DNA of 38,905 nucleotides from Nitrospira sp. (GTDB lineage Bacteria; Nitrospirota; Nitrospiria; Nitrospirales; Nitrospiraceae): NCBI GenBank assembly GCA_024331085.1, contig JANDJG010000014.1, positions 1 to 38,905 of the forward strand, read 5' to 3'. Shown piece by piece: positions 28,649 to 36,112 of this stretch (position 1 is its first letter; each line of letters starts with the position of its first letter). The notes under the pieces were generated by a model. It saw only the letters and a program-made list of their open reading frames with translations, ran no database searches and was not told where the DNA came from. The position numbers and the translations under genes were made by a program.

Positions 28649-29419
28649 ATGCGGTTGCAAAGAGAAAGAGCGGTCCGTCTCTCCCTCGTTCAGCCGGACG
28701 ACGGCGTTCGATGCGGGAGAGTGGAAGAAGAGAGCCGATTCGCCATAGAGAGGGGAAACGATGAACCGGCTCCGACCGAAGAGGTCGGGTTTCAGGAACG
28801 GCGAAGCCCTAAAATCGTCGCCGGTGGAGCAGCGCCCGCCTTGGTCGAGATCGGCCTTGCTCCGTCAGGCGGTGGCATAGCGACGGGAGATCCGCTTACC
28901 GGTCTGTCGGATCGACGAACCCTCGAGACGCATCTTCACCGGAGACTCACGATGTGGCTTCGCCATGGAATCCCGGCCTGTTTACTCGTGTTGGATCTCG
29001 ACTATTTCAGGGTCGTCAACGAACGGCTCGGCCGCGAGGCCGGAGACGGGCTGCTCCGCGAAGCGGCACGGCTTGTGAGGAAGAACGTTCGGGAGGAGGA
29101 CCTTGTTTCGCGATACGGCGGCGGATCCTTCGCCGTCTTGTCGCCGGAGGCCGATCTTTCGCGTGGTGTGACGCTGGCGGAACGTCTCCGGGACGAGATC
29201 GAGCGGCATGCCTTCGTGTTGAGGCAAGGACAGGTGCGCATTACAGCCAGCATCGGGGTGACGCCGCTGGGGCGTGCCGTGATCGAGTCGGTCGGACGAT
29301 GGATGGCGGCCGCCGACTCGGCGCTGGATCAGGCGAAGTCTCACGGGCGCAATCGCGTCGTCGCCTCTGAATCGTCTCCCTTCGTACCGGCGGAAGCCGC
29401 CGTCTGTCTCGCGGCGTAG
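28649..29419 (+). CDS. degenerate GGDEF-domain protein
   Basis: GDPLTGLSDRRTLETHL, LVLDLDYFRVVNERLG, RYGGGSFAVLSPE: GGDEF position reads GGGSF; ATG at 28649. Confidence 0.86.
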   Translation: MRLQRERAVRLSLVQPDDGVRCGRVEEESRFAIERGNDEPAPTEEVGFQERRSPKIVAGGAAPALVEIGLAPSGGGIATGDPLTGLSDRRTLETHLHRRLTMWLRHGIPACLLVLDLDYFRVVNERLGREAGDGLLREAARLVRKNVREEDLVSRYGGGSFAVLSPEADLSRGVTLAERLRDEIERHAFVLRQGQVRITASIGVTPLGRAVIESVGRWMAAADSALDQAKSHGRNRVVASESSPFVPAEAAVCLAA

Positions 29420-29439
29420 GAGAACGGAAAGATTCGCCC

Positions 29440-30054
29440 ATGTCGGCCTCAACGACGATAGATCAGCCTGCCGTACGACCGGCCGCCTCGGAAGACCGGC
29501 GGGAGTGGATCCGTATCGAGGACAAGCTGTTGCTGGAATACCGATTGGAAGGCGAGCAGGAGAAAACGTCTCCCCTACGCCGAGAGATGGTGACCGACGA
29601 AATGATCGCGGCCGCGGTCGAAAAACCGACGACCGAACTTCTGGCCCGGTCCGGCGATTTACTGGCGCAGGCGGCGTTGATCCCATGGATCATGAAAGTG
29701 GACTGGTTGTTAGAGGTGCTGTTGAAAACATTAGCGAAGGCGCATCCCGGCTGCATGGAGTTGGCGCGAGTGACGACCGTCAACATCAGCGGCGGGGGAA
29801 TCGGATTCGTCGCGTCGCAGCGATTTAACGCCGGCGATCGATTGGCGCTGAGAGTCATTTTGCCGCCGTTTACGCCGATTCAAGTGGCTGCCAAAGTGAT
29901 CCGGTCGTCGCCGGATCCGCAGGGGCAGGGATTCGTTCTTGCCGCCGAGTTTGTCGATCTTGGCGCGGATGAGCAGGACCACCTGGTCCGCTACGTTCTC
30001 CAGACGCAGGCGGAGCGGCTTCGGACGAGGAGAAAAGACGAGCGATCGGCATGA
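29440..30054 (+). CDS. PilZ domain protein
   Basis: RREWIRIEDKLLLEYR and NISGGGIGF (RxxxR/NxSxxG). Confidence 0.85.
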   Translation: MSASTTIDQPAVRPAASEDRREWIRIEDKLLLEYRLEGEQEKTSPLRREMVTDEMIAAAVEKPTTELLARSGDLLAQAALIPWIMKVDWLLEVLLKTLAKAHPGCMELARVTTVNISGGGIGFVASQRFNAGDRLALRVILPPFTPIQVAAKVIRSSPDPQGQGFVLAAEFVDLGADEQDHLVRYVLQTQAERLRTRRKDERSA

Positions 30055-30172
30055 GGACGGCGTTGTTTTGATGACCGGCGTCTTCTCCGAATCTCGGAGA
30101 TACGGCGACAAGGCCCGCGCGTGCGGGAATGCCGAATCCGAACACTTTTGACCGAACGGGAGTGATGAAGCG

Positions 30173-31201
30173 ATGAGCACGGCCGAACTCATCAACGAAG
30201 CGGACATCAAGGATATCATCGGTCGCATTGAGCGGCAGATCGAAGACCACCGGCTCGTCAACGCGCGAATTACGAGCGAGATCACCATCTTGTCTCTCAA
30301 TGCCTCCATCGAGGCGGCCAGGGCGGGGGATGCCGGTCGGGGATTCGCGGTCGTCGCGACCGAAGTAAAGAATTTGGCTTCCCAAGCGGCGGAAGCCTCG
30401 AAGGAACTGGGAAAAATCCGATCGGAGACGAGCGAATTGGACCGGCGGTTCACGGATCAGGAGTGCGACCGTCTCTCGGAAAAGGCGCAGACGCTCGTTC
30501 AGTTGATCGTGAGAAATCTTTATGAACGAACCGCGGACGTTCGGTGGTGGGCGACGGACGAGGCGCTGGTCCAGGCCTTGGAAACCAAGGATCAGACATC
30601 GGCCCGCCGGGCCGGCCAGCGGTTGGCTTTGATCAATCGGTTTTACACCGTCTATCTGGATCTTGTGCTCGTCGGCGCCGATGGAACGGTCGTGGCGTGT
30701 TCTCAACCTGACAAATACCCGAAGGTGGTCGGAAGCGACGTATCCAAAATGTCCTGGTTCAGAAAAGCCATGGCGACGACCGGCGGCGAGCAGTATGCCG
30801 TCGACGACATCGGCTACGATCCTCTGCACGATCACAAATTGACCGCCGTGTACGCCGCCGCTGTCCGGAAAGACGGGAGGACGGACGGAAAAATCATCGG
30901 CGTTCTCGGCGTGGCGTTCGACTGGGACAATCAATCGCGGATCATCGTCCAAAAGGAACCCTCGTTTTCGGAGTCCGAATGGAAACGGACGAGGGTGCTG
31001 TTGCTCGACAAGGAATTGCGCGTCATCGCGGCTTCCGATGATCGCGGTGTGCTCCAGCCGTTCGCCCTCAAGCATCAGGGGAAGCAGCGCGGGTATTACG
31101 TCAATGACGACCATGAGGTGACGGCCTTCGCCAAGACGATCGGCTATCAGGAATACGACGGGCTCGGCTGGTATGGGGTCGTCATCAGGAAGCTGCAGTA
31201 G
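30173..31201 (+). CDS. soluble methyl-accepting chemotaxis-like protein: N-terminal signalling tip, C-terminal double-Cache-like sensor
   Basis: [33 protein letters not shown] tip; Cache-like [24 protein letters not shown]...[11 protein letters not shown]; no hydrophobic transmembrane segment seen. Confidence 0.87.
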   Translation: MSTAELINEADIKDIIGRIERQIEDHRLVNARITSEITILSLNASIEAARAGDAGRGFAVVATEVKNLASQAAEASKELGKIRSETSELDRRFTDQECDRLSEKAQTLVQLIVRNLYERTADVRWWATDEALVQALETKDQTSARRAGQRLALINRFYTVYLDLVLVGADGTVVACSQPDKYPKVVGSDVSKMSWFRKAMATTGGEQYAVDDIGYDPLHDHKLTAVYAAAVRKDGRTDGKIIGVLGVAFDWDNQSRIIVQKEPSFSESEWKRTRVLLLDKELRVIAASDDRGVLQPFALKHQGKQRGYYVNDDHEVTAFAKTIGYQEYDGLGWYGVVIRKLQ

Positions 31202-31249
31202 AGAGGTGGAAAGGAACGGGCCTTGGGAAATCATCGGCGGGCGTCGCGC

Positions 31250-31277
31250 TCAAGTTTTTCGTCGATTGCGCCGATAT
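31250..31277 (+). promoter_or_regulatory. sigma-28-like promoter TCAAGTTT-N12-GCCGATAT
   Basis: 7/8 matches to each consensus half-site, spacer 12; immediately upstream of HTH gene. Confidence 0.5.
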
Positions 31278-31287
31278 CACGAACGTC

Positions 31288-31518
31288 ATGAATGAAGCGG
31301 GATCAATGAACGGGGAACGGCAGGCGGTCGGCGTGCCCGAGACGAACGGCGAGATTTTGACCGTAATGGACGTGGCCCGTTTTCTTCGGGTGCCCAAATC
31401 GACCGTCTACAAGCTCGCCCGAGTCGGCGAATTGCCGGCTTCAAAAATCGGGAAACATTGGCGCTTTCTCCGGCGCGACATCCATGAATGGCTTCGTGCC
31501 AGGTCTCAGCAAAATTAG
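31288..31518 (+). CDS. excisionase-family helix-turn-helix DNA-binding protein
   Basis: ILTVMDVARFLRVPKSTVYKLARVGELPASKIGKHWRFLRRDIHEWL (HTH_17 pattern). Confidence 0.9.
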   Translation: MNEAGSMNGERQAVGVPETNGEILTVMDVARFLRVPKSTVYKLARVGELPASKIGKHWRFLRRDIHEWLRARSQQN

Positions 31519-31565
31519 CGGCCGTCGTTCGTCGTGTATTTCCCTCCTGCAGTCGTGAGTCGTCC

Positions 31566-31593
31566 TCATGTTCGATCACGAAGTCGCCGATAA
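31566..31593 (+). promoter_or_regulatory. sigma-28-like promoter TCATGTTC-N12-GCCGATAA
   Basis: Perfect -10 GCCGATAA, weaker -35; upstream of cheY at 31726. Confidence 0.52.
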
Positions 31594-31725
31594 ATAAAAG
31601 CGCTCAATGCCGGATCAAGCAAGATTCAGGGATGTCGTGATGTCCGCGGGCGCGTGCGTGATGAGAAAGGGTGTCGGTGCCGTCCGTGCCGTTGCGTCTC
31701 GGCACGGCTTCATGAAGGAGGCGAT

Positions 31726-32106
31726 ATGCCGGCCGATCTGACGATGAAAGTCCTCGTCGTCGACGATATGGCGACGATGAGAAGAATCGTGAAGAACGTG
31801 CTGAAACAACTTGGGTTCAGTCGCGTCGAAGAAGCGGAAAACGGAGCGGAGGCTCTGCAGAAACTGCGGGCCGAGACCTACGGCCTTGTCGTGTCCGATT
31901 GGAACATGCCCGTCATGACGGGCATCGACATGCTGCGGGCGATCCGAGCCGATGAGAAGCTGAAATCGATCCCCGTGTTGATGGTGACGGCCGAGGCTCA
32001 GCAAGGCAATCTCATCGAAGCGATTCAAGCGGGAGTCAGCAATTACATCGTCAAGCCGTTTACGGCGGAAACGATGCAGGAGAAGTTGGCAAAAATCTTC
32101 AAGTAA
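31726..32106 (+). CDS. cheY: chemotaxis response regulator CheY
   Basis: [25 protein letters not shown]...[16 protein letters not shown]...[28 protein letters not shown] before ATG 31726. Confidence 0.96.
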   Translation: MPADLTMKVLVVDDMATMRRIVKNVLKQLGFSRVEEAENGAEALQKLRAETYGLVVSDWNMPVMTGIDMLRAIRADEKLKSIPVLMVTAEAQQGNLIEAIQAGVSNYIVKPFTAETMQEKLAKIFK

Positions 32107-32164
32107 GGTCCCGCGTTCGGGCCTCTGCGCATCACCGTGGCGCGGAAAGAGAGCCGAGTCTTTC

Positions 32165-32764
32165 ATGGAGACGGACGTCGAGCGAAGATTGGGGACTTTG
32201 TACGGAGAGATCGGGGCGTTGGCGCGGTTCGTCGAGAACGCGATGAAGGCCGTTTCGGAAGTCGGTCGCCCCCTCGTGAAGAGCGGCGCTGAGCTTCCGA
32301 CCGTCACCTCTCACCTGGCCGACCTGAGCAAGATGACGGAAGAGGGCGCGCTTGAAGTGATGCGATTGACCGAGCTGATTCAGGACACCCGCGTCCGTTT
32401 GGTGACGGAATGCCGGGCGATCGCCGAAGCGGTCCGAGAAATCGACGGCAAGACGCTCGCGGACAGAATCGAGAACGTCATCGCCGAGCTGAACCAAGAC
32501 GAGCGACGGTTGACGGAAATCATGACCGCCCTCTCATTTCAAGATCTCGTGGCCCAGCGGGTCAAAAAACTGGTCGTGATTCTCGAAGACGTGCACGAGA
32601 AACTGATGAAACTCGTCGTCGCCTTCGGCATCCAACAATATCGGGACGGTCCCGCGGCGGACGGGAAAACCGAAGAACTCCTCCGGCAGCTCGAACAGTC
32701 GCGAAGCGGCGGAATCAAGCAACACACGGCCGACGAGATTCTGGCGCGGTTCGGATTTCAGTAA
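32165..32764 (+). CDS. cheZ: CheZ protein phosphatase
   Basis: LSFQDLVAQRVKKLV catalytic motif; C-terminal ADEILARFGFQ CheY-binding-like tail. Confidence 0.88.
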   Translation: METDVERRLGTLYGEIGALARFVENAMKAVSEVGRPLVKSGAELPTVTSHLADLSKMTEEGALEVMRLTELIQDTRVRLVTECRAIAEAVREIDGKTLADRIENVIAELNQDERRLTEIMTALSFQDLVAQRVKKLVVILEDVHEKLMKLVVAFGIQQYRDGPAADGKTEELLRQLEQSRSGGIKQHTADEILARFGFQ

Positions 32765-32921
32765 CGCGCACGGTGCGATCGTCGGATTTCAGGCGCCGGG
32801 CTCAGACAACGATGGAGAGAACGTGCGGTCACAAACTCATTGCCCGTCCCTGTTCGATCGGCACTCTTCCCCTTGCAAGGCGGCCGCATCCCCGGGGGGC
32901 CGTCATCATGAGCGATAAAGA

Positions 32922-33692
32922 ATGGACATCGCCACGATCATAGGCATCGTCGTGGCTCTCGGAGCCATCATCGGCGGGCAAGCGTTGGAAGGCGGCCACT
33001 TGGGCTCGATCCTTCAATTGACGGCCTTCGTGATCGTCATCGGCGGCACGATCGGCGCCTGCTTGGTCCAAAATCCGCTGCCGGTCGTCTTGAAGGCCGT
33101 GGGCGCGTTGTCCCTGGCGCTTGCCGGGCCCCGTATCGACAACAAGGAAACGATCAAGTTGATTCTCGACCTGGCCAACGTATCGCGAAAACAGGGATTG
33201 CTGGCGTTGGAGAGCAAACTGAAAGAAATCAAAGATCCGTTCATGAAAAAAGGGGTGCAGTTGATCGTCGACGGCACCGACCCCAAAGCCGTGCACGAGA
33301 TCTTGGAAGTCGAAGTAGAGCATCATGAAGAAGAAGGCATCAAGGCGGCCAAAGTGTGGGAGGCGGCCGGAGGATATGCCCCCACGGTCGGTATTTTGGG
33401 CGCGGTGCTCGGGTTGATTCACGTCATGGAAAACCTTGCCGATCCGTCCAAACTCGGCAGCGGCATCGCCGTCGCGTTCGTGGCCACGGTGTACGGCGTG
33501 GGCGCGGCGAATCTGTTTTTTCTGCCGTTGGCGAACAAAATCAAAATGAAACTGAAAGAAGAAGCCGGGTCGCGCAATTTGACCATCATGGGGCTGGTGG
33601 GGCTCGCGCAAGGAGAAAATCCCAGGTTGTTGCAGGAGAAACTCGAAGGATTCCTGCCTCCCAACGAACGGTCGAAACCGGCCAAGAAGTGA
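32922..33692 (+). CDS. motA: flagellar motor stator protein MotA
   Basis: DIATIIGIVVALGAIIGGQALEGGHLGSILQ, YAPTVGILGAVLGLIHVMENL. Confidence 0.96.
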   Translation: MDIATIIGIVVALGAIIGGQALEGGHLGSILQLTAFVIVIGGTIGACLVQNPLPVVLKAVGALSLALAGPRIDNKETIKLILDLANVSRKQGLLALESKLKEIKDPFMKKGVQLIVDGTDPKAVHEILEVEVEHHEEEGIKAAKVWEAAGGYAPTVGILGAVLGLIHVMENLADPSKLGSGIAVAFVATVYGVGAANLFFLPLANKIKMKLKEEAGSRNLTIMGLVGLAQGENPRLLQEKLEGFLPPNERSKPAKK

Positions 33693-33781
33693 GCGGTCGA
33701 TAGCAAGAAAGTTCCCGGTTGTCAGTAGTCAAAGAAACCGAGAACCAATCCCTGCCTCTCTTCACCGGCGGATGGTCGTCA

Positions 33782-34642
33782 ATGGCGAAACACAAACACG
33801 AAGAGCACGAAAACCACGAGCGATGGCTCGTGTCGTACGCAGACTTCATCACCCTGTTGTTCGCGTTTTTCGTGGTGATGTATTCGGTTTCGGCCGTCAA
33901 TGAAGGTAAATTCCGCACGGTCAGCGAGTCGATCCGAGCCGCCCTCCGTCCGGTGTCCAACCCGGAAGTATCGCAGATGATTTTCAGCGTCGGCCAGTAC
34001 CGGCCGGCCATGAAAGCGCCATCCCTTCCAGGGTCCAAGGAATTGGCGGTCCGGCGCCTGCGCGATCTGGTGAAGTCGTCCCAGACATCGTCCCAGTTCG
34101 CGCTGATTCACATGTTGGAGAAGGAAGACGGCGACATCATCATCACGATACCGGACAACATCCTGTTCAAAAGCGGCGAAGCGGCGATTCGCCAAGAGGC
34201 GCTGTCTTTTTTGAAGGGGCTGGCGAGCGCGCTGCTGGAGTTGAATCGGCACGTTCGAGTGGAGGGCCATACGGACAACGTACCCATCAGGACGGCGCAG
34301 TTTCCGTCAAATTGGGAACTCTCGGCGACGCGGGCCGTGATGGTCGTGCGGGTGCTGTCCGAACTGTACGGAGTGCCGTCCGATCATCTGGCGGCCGTCG
34401 GGTATGCCGATACCAGGCCGGTGGCGTCCAATCTGACCCCGGACCAACGGGCCAAAAACCGGCGCGTGGAAGTCATCATCCTTGAACATGCCCCCGCTTT
34501 TTCACCTCGTTTCCCGGAAGACGGCCAAGAGAGCTTCGATCAATCATCGAGCGGGATCGAGTCGTCTCCGACCCGGCCTTTTTCGACGGGCTTCGATTTG
34601 CCGAAAAGTCCGGACTTCCAGCAAGAAAATATAGCCCGATAA
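33782..34642 (+). CDS. motB: flagellar motor stator protein MotB
   Basis: RWLVSYADFITLLFAFFVVMYSVS plus OmpA-like EGHTDNVPI...NRRVEVII; start moved to ATG 33782. Confidence 0.95.
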   Translation: MAKHKHEEHENHERWLVSYADFITLLFAFFVVMYSVSAVNEGKFRTVSESIRAALRPVSNPEVSQMIFSVGQYRPAMKAPSLPGSKELAVRRLRDLVKSSQTSSQFALIHMLEKEDGDIIITIPDNILFKSGEAAIRQEALSFLKGLASALLELNRHVRVEGHTDNVPIRTAQFPSNWELSATRAVMVVRVLSELYGVPSDHLAAVGYADTRPVASNLTPDQRAKNRRVEVIILEHAPAFSPRFPEDGQESFDQSSSGIESSPTRPFSTGFDLPKSPDFQQENIAR

Positions 34643-34648
34643 TCGGGC
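34634..34648 (+). repeat. 15-nt palindrome GCCCGAT-A-ATCGGGC overlapping the motB stop codon
   Basis: 7-nt perfect arms read directly. Confidence 0.6.
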
Positions 34649-34664
34649 GATGGGCCGATTTCTA

Positions 34665-34692
34665 TCAAGAATTGCGGGCGATCTGCCGATAT
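34665..34692 (+). promoter_or_regulatory. sigma-28-like promoter TCAAGAAT-N12-GCCGATAT
   Basis: Same layout as the elements at 31250 and 31566; 88 bp upstream of the STAS gene. Confidence 0.45.
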
Positions 34693-34779
34693 CGTTTCCG
34701 ATCCGGCTCGTTACGAGAGAACGGATCGGACTGAAAGCGGAGAACTCGGCCTCATGACGGTCTGATCAGGAGCATCGAC

Positions 34780-35043
34780 GTGGAAGAAAATCCCAGGCAA
34801 CTGACCCCGACGGGCGATTTGACGATTTTCGAAGTCGAGGACTTCAAGAAGGCGTTGGTCAAGTTGTTTCAAAACGACGGCCTGGTTTCTCTGGATCTTT
34901 CGCAGGTGGGTCGTGTCGACACGGCGGTGATTCAATTGCTGTGGGCGGCTCGAAAGGAAGGAAGGATGTTCGTCGCGGGCATGTCCGAAAACTTGCAGGC
35001 AACGTTGAACCGATTGGGATTCTCCGAGCCGCTCGGCGAATAG
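34780..35043 (+). CDS. STAS domain protein
   Basis: TGDLTIFEVEDFKKAL...VSLDLSQVGRVDTAVIQLLWAARKEG. Confidence 0.87.
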   Translation: MEENPRQLTPTGDLTIFEVEDFKKALVKLFQNDGLVSLDLSQVGRVDTAVIQLLWAARKEGRMFVAGMSENLQATLNRLGFSEPLGE

Positions 35044-35052
35044 CCGGGCACG

Positions 35053-35601
35053 ATGATCATGGCCGTGGACACAGACGTTCTCCGTGGAGACTCGAACGAT
35101 TCCCCCGACGCGGACGAGCTCCGGAGACTGCGAGCGCATCAACGGGCGTGGCGGACGATCGCTTCGTGCGCCGTGCGCCTCATTCCGATCTTGAATGAAG
35201 AAATGGCGACCGTCACTTGGATGACCGAGCGCGCTGCGATGGAACTCGGAACCCATCTTCAAGCCTTGGCGTCGATGCAGGGCTCGGTGCATCAAAAGGA
35301 GCGCGCGGCAAGCGTTTCAAAAATCGTCATGGCGCTCCAGTTTCAGGATATCGTCGGTCAAAAGTTGAACCATGTCGGCAAGGCATTAAATGAGTGGCGC
35401 GGCCGCATGGAGGAACTGCTCGACGCGACGCAAGGCGAGCGCGCGGCGGATCGGCTTGCGGAAGTGGAAACGATCGAGCGGAGCCTTATCGCGATGGAAG
35501 CGCGTTGCTCCGACGTCTCGGCGTTCAAGATCGCCGACCAAGAGCCGACGGCCGATGGCGTGGAATCCCCTCGGACGACCGAATCGGTCACGCTGTTTTG
35601 A
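35053..35601 (+). CDS. CheZ-like helical protein with FQD motif
   Basis: KIVMALQFQDIVGQKLNHVGKAL matches the CheZ FQDxxxQ catalytic motif; helical throughout. Confidence 0.65.
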   Translation: MIMAVDTDVLRGDSNDSPDADELRRLRAHQRAWRTIASCAVRLIPILNEEMATVTWMTERAAMELGTHLQALASMQGSVHQKERAASVSKIVMALQFQDIVGQKLNHVGKALNEWRGRMEELLDATQGERAADRLAEVETIERSLIAMEARCSDVSAFKIADQEPTADGVESPRTTESVTLF

Positions 35602-35667
35602 GCGAGCCGGTCGTCGGGACGGAGACAATGCCTTGAAAAACCGAACCGTTCAAATCGGAGGATGAAG

Positions 35668-36036
35668 ATGGGAAAAACCGCCCTCGTCGTCGATGATTCG
35701 CCCACCATGCGCCAGATGGTCGCCTTCACGCTCATGAACGCGGGGTTCACGGTGATCGAAGCCGAGCACGGGAAAGACGCCGTCAAGAAAATCGCGGGAA
35801 AAAAAATGGACATCGTCGTGACGGACCTCAACATGCCGGAGATGGACGGCATCGCGCTGATCAAGGAGCTGCGGAAGTCGGCCGATTTCAAGTACACCCC
35901 GATTCTGATGTTGACGACCGAGTCGGCGGTCGAAAAAAAGATGGCGGGAAAGGAAGCCGGGGCCACCGGGTGGATCGTGAAGCCGTTCAATCCGGACGTG
36001 TTGCTCGGCACGATCGCCAAAGTCCTGCCGGCATGA
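35668..36036 (+). CDS. second CheY-like response regulator
   Basis: ALVVDDSPTMRQMVAFTLMNAGF...VVTDLNMPEMDGIALI...WIVKPFNPDVLL; GGAGG 6 nt before ATG 35668. Confidence 0.95.
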   Translation: MGKTALVVDDSPTMRQMVAFTLMNAGFTVIEAEHGKDAVKKIAGKKMDIVVTDLNMPEMDGIALIKELRKSADFKYTPILMLTTESAVEKKMAGKEAGATGWIVKPFNPDVLLGTIAKVLPA

Positions 36037-36112
36037 TGCGTCGTGCGGGTTTCGGGAAGCGTGAAACGCCGGAACCGAGTCGATCACGGGCTTCGCAAGC
36101 GATGGGTTCAAG

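Noticed and set aside
30084-30100. TCTCCGA-ATC-TCGGAGA hairpin before the MCP gene as a terminator
   Set aside because: 7-bp stem with 3-nt loop but no T-tract; too weak to call a terminator without expression data.
29870-31234. 454-aa minus-strand ORF
   Set aside because: Antisense to PilZ and MCP genes with clear motifs; no recognisable domain.
31288-31518. Excisionase as sign of a mobile element
   Set aside because: No integrase, transposase, att-like repeats or tRNA nearby; embedded in motility genes.
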